Positions 1 through 8,980 of a stretch of DNA of 64,000 nt are shown piece by piece. The notes under the pieces are model-generated. The model did no database searches, had not been told where the DNA came from, and saw nothing but the letters and a program-made list of their open reading frames with translations. This DNA is from Trinickia soli (GTDB lineage Bacteria > Pseudomonadota > Gammaproteobacteria > Burkholderiales > Burkholderiaceae). The translations under genes and the position numbers were made by a program. The DNA is taken from assembly GCF_002879855.1 (NCBI RefSeq), contig NZ_PNYB01000007.1, positions 1 to 64,000 on the forward strand. The letters are read 5' to 3'. Each line of letters starts with the position of its first letter. The stretch's first letter is position 1.

Positions 1-157
1 GAAGACTTCAAGCGCTTCGGGGCACTCCGCGGTTTCCTCCATCGAGGCTTATTCGACGCCTGCCCACACGCGCGGCGGCACCGTCACATTCCTGTGGCCG
101 ATGGCAGGCATCGAATAACCCTTAACGGCAAGCGACCGCTCGGCGGCCGCCATGCGA

Positions 158-784
158 TCAAACCTCGGTCTGCTCCGCCATCTCGAGGGCATCGTCGACC
201 TCGATTCCCAGGTAGCGAACCGTGCTTTCCAGCTTTGTGTGGCCGAGCAGCAACTGCACCGCCCGAAGGTTCTTCGTCCGACGGTAGATCAGCGAAGCTT
301 TCGTGCGGCGCATCGTGTGGGTACCGTATGCGGTATCGTCGAGGCCAATCGATGCGATCCAGCGGTGTACCAGCCGGGCATATTGCCGCGTCGACAGGTG
401 CGGTGACGTATGAATCCGGCTCGGGAACAGAAAATCCGCCGCCTTCAGTCCCCGGGTTTCGATCCACGCTTCGAGGCTCTCACGAGTCTGTTCCGTGATC
501 TCAAATTGCACCGGCCGCTGGGTCTTCTGCTGCATGACTGTCGCTCTCGACGCCACTTGGCTTCCGTGACGGACATCCTGGACCCGTAACCGCGTGAGGT
601 CGCACGCCCGCAGCTTGCTATCAATCGCGAGATTGAACATCGCGAGCTCACGAACGTTCGACGCCATCTGAAGTCTCGTCCGGATCGCCCAGATTTCCCG
701 AAGCTTTAACGGCGGCTTCTGCCCGGTAAGCTTGCCCTTGTTCCACGGGACGCGGGGGACAACCACGACATTCTCGGATTCCAT
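158..784 (-). CDS. Short tyrosine recombinase/integrase (catalytic domain)
   Basis: Site-specific recombinase that would cut and rejoin DNA through a tyrosine-phosphate intermediate. All catalytic residues are visible in the 208 residues: Arg59 (KLRACDL), Lys87, His156-x-x-Arg159 (HTMRR), His182 (LLGHTKLES) and the nucleophile Tyr191 (VRYLGI). The usual N-terminal arm-binding and core-binding domains are nearly absent: the catalytic fold begins around residue 30, so the protein is about half the length of a phage integrase. Short integrases of this kind occur on proteobacterial genomic islands and plasmids. The start is supported by AAAGGAG about 6 bases upstream. It lies at the left of the window and marks the 1-3.5 kb stretch as mobile or island DNA. 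No att site could be recognised. Confidence 0.88.
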   Translation of the reverse strand: MESENVVVVPRVPWNKGKLTGQKPPLKLREIWAIRTRLQMASNVRELAMFNLAIDSKLRACDLTRLRVQDVRHGSQVASRATVMQQKTQRPVQFEITEQTRESLEAWIETRGLKAADFLFPSRIHTSPHLSTRQYARLVHRWIASIGLDDTAYGTHTMRRTKASLIYRRTKNLRAVQLLLGHTKLESTVRYLGIEVDDALEMAEQTEV

Positions 785-966
785 GACAATCTCCTTTCAA
801 GCGAATGGAGATTGAGTGTGCGCCGCGTCGGGCGGTCGCAGGCCGACCCACTTCGGCCACCCCGTGCGACCGCAAGGGCCGCTGCCGAAGTGCAACGGCC
901 ATTGGAACGGTCGACCGGGATTACAAGTGCTCGGCCATTACCGACATTCGACTGGGCTGGGTTCTA

Positions 967-993
967 CGTCAGCAATGTGGCGGATTGCTGACG
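967..993. repeat. Perfect 10-bp hairpin in the 785-1186 gene-free stretch
   Basis: CGTCAGCAAT and ATTGCTGACG face each other across a 7-base spacer. No T-run follows, so this is more likely a protein-binding site or structured 5' leader than a classical terminator. The rest of 785-1186, between the divergent integrase and the three-gene cluster, shows no convincing gene and presumably holds both promoters. Confidence 0.5.
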
Positions 994-1186
994 GTGGCGA
1001 TACGCGTGCGATCCATCCCTCGATGTCTCGTCGTCCGATATTTGGGTATGCATACAGCCTTTTCGACGCTTGCCCGACACAATCAAATCTTCCGACCCTT
1101 CCGGGCCGCGATTTATCGTTTGGTACCGGTGTCCGTGTGATAAATTTCAGGCGTACGCAACCCTCTCCGAATACACCAGGACTGAC

Positions 1187-1903
1187 ATGGCCCGGCCGCA
1201 AATTGACCAGTGGGAAACCGAATCCGTCCGTGCGACTTTCTTTGGGTCGCCGACCGAGTTCGGTAGATCACGCGAAATGTGGAAGACTCTTGTAGGCAAG
1301 GACCCTGAGGTGTCCACTGGACGCCCTGCGGAAGGGCTTGTCATGGAAGAGGGCTCTTTCGGGGATGGAAGGCGGCTGACGGTAAACGCGGCAGCGGGGC
1401 GCATTGACGTAGCCATCTCGCCGCAAGTTGCGCCTGTCTGGCCCAGTTTGGGCATAGCGCCAGCGGCTATCGGTGACCTAGTTCAACTGTTGTCCGCACG
1501 CCGCGCGCTCTTTGCTGGGGCTACGCGCTATGCTCTCGGCATTGCGGCAACGTGTCGTGTGCGCGATCGGGACGTTGCCTATGGAGTGCTTGGTGAGTTG
1601 CTCGACTGCGTTCAAGTAACACCGAATATGCACGATCTCTTTTTCCAAGTTAACTATCCGCGCAATTCGCGTGTCGTAGATGTTCAGGTAAATCGGCTTG
1701 GCCGATGGATGGCCGGGAAAATTAATCTGGGGTTCATCGGGCAACCCGAAATGGTTGACTTAGGCGAAATGGTCAGGGCAGAGCTTGATATCAACACTCC
1801 ACCCACGGATTCCCTAACGCTTGATGACCAGCAGTTCGAGCCACTCCTTAATGAGTTCGCCGACATGGCGATTGAAATGCTCGAACGAGGAGCCACACCA
1901 TGA
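1187..1903 (+). CDS. Unknown protein, first gene of a three-gene cluster
   Basis: 238-residue soluble protein with no signal peptide or membrane segment. I do not recognise the family. The start at 1187 was preferred over a longer in-frame ORF from 1070 because AGGA lies about 6 bases upstream and the extra residues look low-quality. A C-terminal block (DLFFQVNYPRNS, then NRLGRWMA) has the look of a conserved motif. The final codons overlap the next gene by ATGA, indicating translational coupling. Codon use is less GC-rich than the core genes, fitting accessory DNA. It may be a partner or immunity protein of the two genes that follow; that is inference from gene order only. Confidence 0.72.
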   Translation: MARPQIDQWETESVRATFFGSPTEFGRSREMWKTLVGKDPEVSTGRPAEGLVMEEGSFGDGRRLTVNAAAGRIDVAISPQVAPVWPSLGIAPAAIGDLVQLLSARRALFAGATRYALGIAATCRVRDRDVAYGVLGELLDCVQVTPNMHDLFFQVNYPRNSRVVDVQVNRLGRWMAGKINLGFIGQPEMVDLGEMVRAELDINTPPTDSLTLDDQQFEPLLNEFADMAIEMLERGATP

Positions 1904-2541
1904 TCGGAGCGCTCACACTTGCCACTCCGGAAGCGGCCCATGATTCGACTGTTCGATTTCCTTCGCTCAATGCAGCGAATATGTCGTTTTTGCCGCAGAT
2001 CTTCGAGTCCAATATCGCGGACGTTGTTGCGCCAACGATCCAGAATGCGAATGCCAAGGCGCGCCGACAATACGGCTGCTTAGTTCAGATTGGAGAGCGG
2101 GCGACTACCAAGCGCGCGCGTCTGAACTATTTTAGCTATCAATCACCGATTAGCACGGTCGACTTCTGCATGGTGGACGAACCGTGGGCAGACAACGTTT
2201 TCACCCAGCCACAGTCCGCAACCGATACGATCTCCGTCACGTCGATGGTGCTCAATCGGATGTACGCGTTAGTCGCGGAGGGGGCTCATAAGCAGGCCGT
2301 CGCGGCAGCTTTTGCGCGAATTGAGGCGGCCTTTGCGGATAATGACCTTGACGCTGTAAATGACTTCTTGGCGTACGCGGATGTGTCGCGGCTATCGGTC
2401 CGCGTCCTAGTCGCGATGATCCGCTCATCGTCACGCGCGAGCGACCACTTATACGCATGGACGCGTTTGCTTGAGGCGGCAAAGGATAAGGCGCGCGCGG
2501 ACGCTCAAGACGTGGATCGACTGTTCTGGGGGCTCAACTAG
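1900..2541 (+). CDS. Unknown protein, second gene of the three-gene cluster
   Basis: 213-residue soluble protein starting inside the stop of the preceding gene (ATGA overlap at 1900-1903). The N-terminal half (to about residue 125) is probably mixed alpha/beta. The C-terminal 90 residues look all-helical, with alanine-rich amphipathic helices (KQAVAAAFARIEAAF; DVSRLSVRVLVAMIRSS). No catalytic motif is evident. The helical tail could mediate protein-protein contact. Only three bases separate it from the next gene, so all three are probably one transcript. Confidence 0.72.
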   Translation: MIGALTLATPEAAHDSTVRFPSLNAANMSFLPQIFESNIADVVAPTIQNANAKARRQYGCLVQIGERATTKRARLNYFSYQSPISTVDFCMVDEPWADNVFTQPQSATDTISVTSMVLNRMYALVAEGAHKQAVAAAFARIEAAFADNDLDAVNDFLAYADVSRLSVRVLVAMIRSSSRASDHLYAWTRLLEAAKDKARADAQDVDRLFWGLN

Positions 2542-2544
2542 CCG

Positions 2545-3228
2545 ATGACATCCGTAAACAAGTTCGAGCGCCCCTCACAGCTCGAAGGTTGCAGTCTCGC
2601 GATAGGAATTCAACGCACTAGCACTGGTGGCCACATTGGGCTTTACTACAGACCGGAATCTTCTCCGGTCTTTTTTCTGCATCTTGCGTTCCACAATCGT
2701 TTGAGAAGCGACCCGATCGATGGGGAGTATGGTTGGATCGAGTGCCCCGGGCTATCGCCGGATGAAGCTGAAGACATTGGACTTTGGTTGGCGGAAGTGT
2801 GGGCGCGAAACGGAAATAGAATTCCCTACGGGATTAACTATTGGCGTGGCGCGCACTTCAGGCGTGACGGGACATTCATTCCCTCTCCTAATGGAGACGG
2901 CCTAACATGCGCAACATTGGTGGTTGCACTCTTTGAAGGGTATGGACTACCAATTATCGATACTGCGACGTGGCCGGTGCGCTTGAGTGACCGGAAATTT
3001 CAAAAGCTGATTGTCGACACCCTGGAGCAAGACTGGCTCGCCCGAAAAGATGCAAACCATGCGCAACGCATCCAGCAGCAAAAGACGCATATCGGGCATG
3101 CGGCGCGCTTTCGTCCGGCTGAGGTTGCATCAGCGTTTTCCGTGTGGAATCGTAGCCTCGTCAAGTTTGACGACGCCAGAGCCGGTGGGAAACAAATTGT
3201 GTTGTCCCTAAAGCGCCTCGGACTCTGA
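2545..3228 (+). CDS. Putative permuted papain-like (NlpC/P60-type) cysteine hydrolase
   Basis: 227 residues, third gene of the cluster, starting three bases after the previous stop. The pattern of an early histidine (GGHIGLYYRP near residue 30, with another in HLAFHN near 50) and a later cysteine at the start of a hydrophobic helix (GDGLTCATLVVALFEGYGLP, Cys near 120) matches circularly permuted papain-fold enzymes, in which the His precedes the Cys. Such enzymes cleave peptides, amides or lipid esters. No signal peptide is seen, so it would act in the cytoplasm. The family assignment rests on pattern only. The C-terminal 60 residues are basic and helical and may bind a partner. Confidence 0.6.
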   Translation: MTSVNKFERPSQLEGCSLAIGIQRTSTGGHIGLYYRPESSPVFFLHLAFHNRLRSDPIDGEYGWIECPGLSPDEAEDIGLWLAEVWARNGNRIPYGINYWRGAHFRRDGTFIPSPNGDGLTCATLVVALFEGYGLPIIDTATWPVRLSDRKFQKLIVDTLEQDWLARKDANHAQRIQQQKTHIGHAARFRPAEVASAFSVWNRSLVKFDDARAGGKQIVLSLKRLGL

Positions 3229-3579
3229 CGGTCTACGAGATCTGGGTGGGGATGCCGTCTCGCTCGAAGGTCCGGTCGGGGCGTGTGAAAAACCGACATG
3301 GTCAATGAGACGGCTCGTGTTGCTGTGTGGCGAACGGCAGCTTGTTGAGTGGAGCCGCCGCTCGAATGGCCAGGTGACGGTTATGCCGAACGGCGGCTAG
3401 TGGCCGTTCCGCGACGTCGCCCGCGGCCGTTGGTGTTCACAGTGCCTATTGCGCCGCGCAAGAAGAAATCAACCGTGCAATACGGATGGCCGTTTTTTAA
3501 CGCCGCGGCCCCAGGGTGACCCCGATGCGTGCGCCGGCATTGCCCGTCGGCGTTGGTGTCGTACGTCGGGTTTGCCGCA
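3229..3579. other. Gene-free junction between island and core
   Basis: No ORF with a credible start and codon pattern was seen. Short broken reading frames suggest decayed sequence at the edge of the accessory block. No att repeat or tRNA 3' end was recognised here. Confidence 0.5.
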
Positions 3580-4212
3580 CTACGCCGCGTGCCGCCGATA
3601 GAGCGCCAACGAGCCCGCCAGTGCGATCAGCATCGCACCGCACACGCGTTCGAGCCAGCGCGCGCCCGCTTGCTTGAGCAGACGAATCGCCTGCGCGCCA
3701 AACACCGCATAGCCGAACATGACCGCCAGGTCGAGCAGCGCGAACGTCACAGTGAGCGCGACGTACTGGGGAGCAAGCGGCGCGTCCGGCGCGATGAACT
3801 GCGGCAGAAACGCAGAGAAGAACAAATATCCCTTCGGATTGGTCACCGCCGTCAGGAAGCTCTTTAGAAAGATCGACCGATTGCTGTCGCTATGCGTGCC
3901 GGCTGCATCGGCCGCCGCGTTCAACGTACCTTTCGACAGCAATAGCCGCACGCCAACATAGGCCAGATAAGCCGCGCCGACCCACTTCACGACGGTGAAC
4001 CAGAACACCGACGCCGCCAGCAGCGCACCGAGGCCGAGCGCCACTGCGCCGATGAGCACGAGATCGGAGGCGACAGCCCCCACGAATCCGTAGAAGGCAC
4101 GCCTTACGCCATAACGCGAACCGTTCGACAGTGCGAGCAACACAGTGGGACCGGGGGTGGCGATGCCGACGAACGAGACGGCGGCGAACAGCAGCAGTGT
4201 GGTTTGATGCAT
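3580..4212 (-). CDS. LysE/RhtB family amino-acid exporter
   Basis: 210-residue inner-membrane protein with about six hydrophobic segments. The family signature is present: an N-terminal helix followed by FVGIATPGPTVLLAL, then a central polar loop and the conserved TNPKGYLFFSAFLPQF segment. Members export amino acids or related small molecules by proton antiport. The start is the internal Met (MHQTTLLL) because the hydrophobic region begins there; a longer ORF runs to 4401 but its extra residues are charged and unlike the family. The substrate cannot be told from sequence. Confidence 0.85.
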   Translation of the reverse strand: MHQTTLLLFAAVSFVGIATPGPTVLLALSNGSRYGVRRAFYGFVGAVASDLVLIGAVALGLGALLAASVFWFTVVKWVGAAYLAYVGVRLLLSKGTLNAAADAAGTHSDSNRSIFLKSFLTAVTNPKGYLFFSAFLPQFIAPDAPLAPQYVALTVTFALLDLAVMFGYAVFGAQAIRLLKQAGARWLERVCGAMLIALAGSLALYRRHAA

Positions 4213-4388
4213 GGCGACGGCCCTCGCTTCGATCAGAGCATTGCAAGCGAGTATATCGAGGCCATGGCCGGCACGCGATTGGGCCGTTTCGTAGGACGAA
4301 GCGGGCGCCAGGTGTGGATTGCCAGATCGCGCAAACCTCACGCCCGGGGCCGGATGCCGCGCGCGCGACGAGGCGGGGCGAGGCCCCG

Positions 4389-4607
4389 TCAGTCCCAGCA
4401 ATTGCGAAAAGCGACGGCAGCGATGACGGGAACGCAGAGCACCAGCGGGATGGCGAAGTAGGGTACTTCAAGGTCGGTCGTCCAGCTGTAGACGAGCCAG
4501 CCAATGCCTGCTGCGAGGGTGGTCACGCCGACGAGTGCCGTCAGCACATTCAGCGTTCGCTTGGACGGCGTTTTACGCGGGCGCCGTTCGGAAGTGGGGG
4601 TCTTCAT
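4389..4607 (-). CDS. Small two-helix membrane protein, unknown
   Basis: 72 residues: a basic N-terminal tail of about 18 residues, then two hydrophobic helices (about 20-42 and 50-68). It faces the same way as the LysE gene, with a 176-base gap. No family recognised. The upstream Shine-Dalgarno is weak, so existence is probable rather than certain. Confidence 0.5.
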   Translation of the reverse strand: MKTPTSERRPRKTPSKRTLNVLTALVGVTTLAAGIGWLVYSWTTDLEVPYFAIPLVLCVPVIAAVAFRNCWD

Positions 4608-5432
4608 TGGAGCATCGTGGCCCGCTGCAAGCCGCTGCAGGTGGGGCCGTTCGCGCGGATCGATAGCTCGAATTCTACGCCTGCAGTGGGATGCCGGAAG
4701 CCCGGGCGACGCTCCCGCTCCCGCTGCCGGCGGCCCGGAGGGGAACGACTAGCGCGAGCCGAATGTGAACCAGCCGGTGCTGGCCGACAATCGCCGCGGC
4801 AGACGATTGCCATTGGCTTGGGCCGAGCGCTTCGCGCGCGCCAGCGTCGACCGACGAATCGTGGCGCGGCGCAACAATCTGCGCAATTGCACACGGCGCG
4901 CACGCGTACCGGTGCGCAGCGCCGATAAAACGGCACGCAGCCAGGCGCGCAGCAGCCCGCCGCTCCGATCGTGGGAGCCGTTCGTCGCGGACCGCCTCGT
5001 GTCGAGTGCGCGCGTGCGAGCGGCATGATGTCGCAGCGCCCGCATCGATGCGCGTCGCACTGGGCGCGCAGGGCTCAGCGTCATACGGTTGTGGCGGGAG
5101 GCAAGACGTTTATGCATAGAAGGGGGAAGGCATTGCCAGGCTTCGCGACGTCAGCGAGGAGGCGACACTGGCGCACGGGCCGCGCCGCGTGTAACGGGGC
5201 GGGCGAGTCGCGACGACGGCGAAATCGGTGAGTACGGCGACGGCGCGCAGCGTAAAGTAGGGTCGCAGGCGGCCGGTCAGGGCGTTGAACATGCGTGGCA
5301 GCCTACACGCGATTCGTGACGTGCGTAAGTCGTGCCGACCCGGGCGGGAGGCGGGCACGGCGACCCATCGCTCGCAGCCGCCGTAAAATAAAACGTTTCC
5401 GCTCCGGACGACCCGTCAGTAAGGAAGGTTTC
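4608..5432. other. Long stretch without a confident gene
   Basis: Several arginine-rich open frames occur on both strands, but they look like the by-product of high GC rather than genes: no good ribosome-binding site and no recognisable domain. The last bases (AAGGAAGG at 5421) are the ribosome-binding site of the PhyH gene. Confidence 0.45.
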
Positions 5433-6194
5433 ATGTCAGCGCAATCGAAAAAAGAACAAGTGCAAGTGCTGCGCGAGCGCGGCTTCGTCGTCGCCAAAGG
5501 ACTTGTATCGCCGCAACGTTGCGCGGTGCTCAAAGCCATCGCCGAACGCCAATTGGGCGAAGCGGTGCAACCACTCGAATACGAAGCCGACCTGCGTTAT
5601 CCGGGCGCCCCCGAATCGAAGCATGCGCCGGGGGGCCATACGGTGCGTCGGCTGCTGGATGCTTACGCGCGCGATCCGCTTATGCGTGACTGGGCGACGG
5701 CCCCTGAAATCAAGGGCTGGATGGAACTGTATTTTGGTGAAGCGCCGCATCTTTCGCGCGCGCACCACAATTGCGTGATGACCAAGCACCCCGCCTACGG
5801 CAGCTTGACGGGATGGCATCGCGACGCGCGTTACTGGTCCTTCGAGCGTGACGACCTCGTGTCGACCTGGCTCGCGCTGGGGAAGGAGACGGCGGACAAC
5901 GGCGCGCTTTGGTTCGTGCCAGGCTCGCATGCGATGACCTTGACTTCCGAGCGGTTCGATACGCAGAAGTTTTTTCGCGCGGACCTGCCGGAAAACGAAG
6001 CCCTGATTCGCATGGCGGTATCGCCGGAACTCGAGGTCGGCGACGTCGTCTTCTTTCATTGCAACACGCTGCACTCGGCTGGGCGGAACGAGACCGGCGA
6101 CGTCAAGTTCTCGCTCGTGTTCACCTATCACGGAGCAAGCAATCTGCCGCTGCCCGGTACGCGGTCAGCGTCGAAGCCCGAAGTTGCGATCTGA
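5433..6194 (+). CDS. Phytanoyl-CoA dioxygenase (PhyH) family protein
   Basis: 253-residue Fe(II)/2-oxoglutarate-dependent oxygenase. The iron ligands appear as His-x-Asp in GWHRDARYW (near residue 130) and a distal His in NTLHSAGRN (near 212). A following Arg-containing strand would bind 2-oxoglutarate. Members hydroxylate acyl-CoAs, amino acids or small metabolites; the substrate here is unknown. ATG 5433 is chosen because AAGGAAGG lies 5 bases upstream; longer in-frame starts lack one. Stand-alone gene ending in a strong hairpin. Confidence 0.85.
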   Translation: MSAQSKKEQVQVLRERGFVVAKGLVSPQRCAVLKAIAERQLGEAVQPLEYEADLRYPGAPESKHAPGGHTVRRLLDAYARDPLMRDWATAPEIKGWMELYFGEAPHLSRAHHNCVMTKHPAYGSLTGWHRDARYWSFERDDLVSTWLALGKETADNGALWFVPGSHAMTLTSERFDTQKFFRADLPENEALIRMAVSPELEVGDVVFFHCNTLHSAGRNETGDVKFSLVFTYHGASNLPLPGTRSASKPEVAI

Positions 6195-6199
6195 CAGGG

Positions 6200-6221
6200 C
6201 CGCCCGGCGGGGGCCGGGCGG
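6200..6221. terminator. GC hairpin between convergent genes
   Basis: CCGCCCGGC and GCCGGGCGG pair across GGGG. It lies between the ends of the PhyH gene (+) and the DUF3185 gene (-) and could stop transcription from either side, although no T-run follows. Confidence 0.55.
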
Positions 6222-6229
6222 TGTCGCCG

Positions 6230-6436
6230 TCAGCGCTTGCCGGACGATATCGTCAGCCCGACGATGCCGGCGAGCGTTGCGACGGCGCCGCCCGCGATGA
6301 GCCATATCGTCTTGTTGGTGGGCGCCCCGGTGAAGGCGCGCGATACGTCGTTGGCGAACGAGTGGAACGACTGGCCGCCGAAGTACAGCAGCACGACGCC
6401 GCCCGCGATCAACGCCGCGGAAATCGCTTTGATCAT
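6230..6436 (-). CDS. DUF3185 family small membrane protein
   Basis: 68 residues with two hydrophobic helices (about 4-22 and 44-62) and the family-typical middle SRAFTGAPTNKTIWLI. Function unknown in all known members. The start at MIKAISAAL was chosen over a longer frame because this is the family's usual N-terminus and a GAGAA sequence precedes it. Confidence 0.8.
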   Translation of the reverse strand: MIKAISAALIAGGVVLLYFGGQSFHSFANDVSRAFTGAPTNKTIWLIAGGAVATLAGIVGLTISSGKR

Positions 6437-6568
6437 AGTTTTCTCATCGATGGGTTCGAGCACGCGGCAGTGTATGAAACTTGCCGCGTCGGTGTCCATC
6501 GGTTTGCACCCAGCGTCGCCGTGCGGGTTTCGGCGACGGTTTCACCCACGCACTCATCGAGGATCTCC

Positions 6569-7612
6569 ATGGCATACGAAGCTGCATCCGCCCGCTACTC
6601 GGACATGCAATACCGCACTTGCGGCCATTCGGGGCTGAAGCTGCCTGCGCTGTCGCTCGGCCTCTGGCACAACTTCGGCGATACGACGCCGCTATCGACG
6701 CAACGCGAAATGCTGCGCACGGCGTTCGACCTCGGCATCACGCACTTCGATCTGGCGAACAACTATGGACCGCCCTACGGCAGCGCCGAAACGAACTTCG
6801 GGCGGTTGTTCAAGGACGATTTTCGTCCGTATCGCGATGAGCTTCTGATTTCGACCAAAGCCGGTTGGGATATGTGGCCCGGGCCGTACGGCCAGGGCGG
6901 GGGCTCGCGCAAATACGTGCTTGCGAGTCTCGATCAGAGCCTGCAGCGCATGGGGCTCGATTACGTCGATATTTTTTACTCGCACCGTTTCGACGCCGAC
7001 ACGCCGCTCGAAGAAACGGCCGCGGCACTTGCCAGCGCGGTTCATCAGGGTAAAGCGCTCTATGTCGGCATTTCTTCCTATTCGGCCGCCAAGACGCGCG
7101 AGATGGCCGCGTTATTGCGCGAGCACAAAGTGCCGCTGCTGATCCACCAGCCTTCCTACAACATGCTCAACCGTTGGATCGAGGGCGAGCTGCTCGGCGC
7201 GCTCGCCGAAGTGGGGGCCGGGTGTATCGCCTTTACGCCGCTGGCGCAGGGGCTGTTGACTTCGAAGTACCTGAGCGGCGTGCCGGCCGATGCCCGCATC
7301 AACAAGCCGGGCGGCGGCTCGCTGCAGCAAAGTCACCTGAGCCCCGAAAACATCGAACACGTACGCAAACTGAACGCGATCGCCGAGCGGCGTGGACAAA
7401 GCCTCGCGCAAATGGCGCTCGCATGGACGCTGCGCGATACGCGCGTCACGTCGGCGTTGATCGGAGCGAGCCGCGCGGAGCAGGTGCGCGAAAACGTCGG
7501 GGCGTTGGCCAACCTCGCCTTCTCGAACGAAGAGATGGCGGAAATCGATCGCTACGCAACCGAGGGCGGCATCAATCTCTGGGAAAAGCCTTCGACCGAT
7601 CAGCGCATTTGA
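6569..7612 (+). CDS. Aldo/keto reductase, YghZ / GAP-reductase type
   Basis: 347-residue NADPH-dependent aldo/keto reductase. The catalytic tetrad is visible: Asp and Tyr in DLANNYGPPYG, Lys in LISTKAGWDMWPGP, His in FYSHRFD. The NADP-binding end is present (ALIGASRAEQVREN). The extended NYGPPYGSAETNFG loop and STKAGWDMWPGPYG are hallmarks of the E. coli YghZ (Gpr) group, which reduces L-glyceraldehyde 3-phosphate and methylglyoxal. Start ATG 6569 follows GAGGATCTCC. Cytoplasmic, single gene. Confidence 0.9.
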   Translation: MAYEAASARYSDMQYRTCGHSGLKLPALSLGLWHNFGDTTPLSTQREMLRTAFDLGITHFDLANNYGPPYGSAETNFGRLFKDDFRPYRDELLISTKAGWDMWPGPYGQGGGSRKYVLASLDQSLQRMGLDYVDIFYSHRFDADTPLEETAAALASAVHQGKALYVGISSYSAAKTREMAALLREHKVPLLIHQPSYNMLNRWIEGELLGALAEVGAGCIAFTPLAQGLLTSKYLSGVPADARINKPGGGSLQQSHLSPENIEHVRKLNAIAERRGQSLAQMALAWTLRDTRVTSALIGASRAEQVRENVGALANLAFSNEEMAEIDRYATEGGINLWEKPSTDQRI

Positions 7613-7668
7613 CCTGTGCGGCGCGGCCGGCGCGCCGCACGCCGGTCGACAGGCGCTGCCGGGGCGGG

Positions 7669-7854
7669 CTACATCAGCGCGGGCAACCCTTCGACGAGCA
7701 CCACAGCGAAGCCCACGCCGATCAGCGCACCGAGCACGCGCAGCACGTTGTGCAGAAACCGCGAGGACGTCGGTAGCGCGCCCAGGAACAGCGCACCGGC
7801 GAGCGCCATGGGGATGATCAGGATGAAGTCGCTGATTGTGAACGTTGTCGACAT
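7669..7854 (-). CDS. Small membrane protein, unknown
   Basis: 61 residues, mostly hydrophobic, with two probable helices joined by a short Arg-containing turn (SSRFLHNVLRV). A strong ribosome-binding site (AGGAGGGG) sits 6 bases before the ATG, which supports a real gene. No family recognised. Confidence 0.65.
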   Translation of the reverse strand: MSTTFTISDFILIIPMALAGALFLGALPTSSRFLHNVLRVLGALIGVGFAVVLVEGLPALM

Positions 7855-8054
7855 ACTCGTCCCCTCCTGTTTTTGCTGCGCCGCAATGCAGCGAAGGTGC
7901 GCACGCGTTGATCGAGTATAGGAGACATCGTCTCGATTGCTGCGCGGCGCGTCTTCGTTCGCAAAGTGCGCAAGTGCGCAAGTGCGAAGTCAGACGGCGG
8001 CTGCCGCGCCCTTGCACAGCAGCGCGCCGGCCGACGTGCCGCTGCGCGAGCGCA

Positions 8055-8267
8055 TCACGGCTGACGCGCGGGAGCCTGGACCACGCCCGGCTGCGAAGAA
8101 TGAAACGCCGTGGTCGCGGTCGGCTTGACGTCTTCAGGGCCGCCGCTGCGCGCGCAGGCGCCGAGCACGAGGAACAGGCTCGCAGCGCCGAGCAATTGAA
8201 GGGGGACGCGGCTCACGCGCCGCTCACCGGGCCGATGCCGCCGATTGCGTTTTGAAAACGGGTTCAT
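8055..8267 (-). CDS. Small lipoprotein, unknown
   Basis: 70 residues starting MNPFSKRNRR: a basic N-terminus, a hydrophobic stretch and a lipobox (LVLGAC), so it should be lipid-anchored to the envelope. The mature part is only about 37 residues and Pro/Thr/Ser-rich. GGAG lies about 8 bases upstream of the chosen ATG. Function unknown. Confidence 0.55.
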   Translation of the reverse strand: MNPFSKRNRRHRPGERRVSRVPLQLLGAASLFLVLGACARSGGPEDVKPTATTAFHSSQPGVVQAPARQP

Positions 8268-8628
8268 CTGGGTTCTCCGCATTGGGGGCGCCACGACCGG
8301 ATCGGCAAGGGCGCGGATACGATCGATGTGCCGAGCGCGCGACGTGCCAGGTATCGTGCTGCAGCGCATGACGACCCCGGGCCCCGCGCGCGCTATGCTT
8401 CAAATATAGCGCCCGCACGGACAGCGCGCCGCAGGCGTAAGTCACACCGACGTGCCGCGCACCCCTCGGTAGTGGGCAACACGCAACGCGGTTCCACGAT
8501 TTCGATAGTCAGTGTGTTGTAAGGATGATCAGGAGAAATAGCGCCCAATAGACCGTCACATTCGGCTTTCCTCGATCGCCCGTTCCGTGAACAATCGAGT
8601 CATCGTTCAACACCCTTGGGGAAATATC
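8268..8628. other. Intergenic, no gene seen
   Basis: Divergent space between the small lipoprotein gene and the 71-residue protein gene; it should contain both promoters. No convincing repeat or RNA structure was noticed. Confidence 0.4.
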
Positions 8629-8844
8629 ATGCAAGTGGGTTCAATCGTCAGGTCGGTGCATATGGCTGTGCCGTCCGGTGCGCGCGGAATCGTCATGCGC
8701 ATACTCGGCGATATGGCGATGGTCGTCTGGTACGCCGGCGAGCCTGGCTCATCGTTGCAATTGAACACCGAGCCATTCTTTCTCGAAGATCTGATCGACA
8801 CGGGCGAACTCGTCGCGCGTCCGGCCGGTTCGCTCGTCCATTGA
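8629..8844 (+). CDS. Small conserved-looking protein, unknown
   Basis: 71 residues beginning MQVGSIVRSVHMAVPSG, with a beta-rich look (RGIVMRILGDMAMVVWY) resembling small SH3- or KOW-like barrels. No signal peptide. An in-frame start at 8587 would add 14 residues; ATG 8629 is preferred because TTGGGGA precedes it at suitable spacing. Function unknown. Confidence 0.6.
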   Translation: MQVGSIVRSVHMAVPSGARGIVMRILGDMAMVVWYAGEPGSSLQLNTEPFFLEDLIDTGELVARPAGSLVH

Positions 8845-8980
8845 GGCACACGGCGCAGTATTCACACAGCAGCATTCCCACCGCTGTATTTCCGCCGCAG
8901 CCAGGCAGGTCGAAGTCGGATAGAAGGCAGCTACCAGGCAGATGTGCGCCGGCCCATGGCCGATGCGGCACAATGCCGAC

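Noticed and set aside
2-118. Open frame entering from the left edge and ending in a stop at 116-118
   Set aside because: Only 38 codons are visible and no family can be judged; could be the tail of a gene outside the window.
4749-5117. Arg-rich 122-codon frame on the - strand
   Set aside because: No ribosome-binding site, extreme Arg content and no domain; probably not translated.
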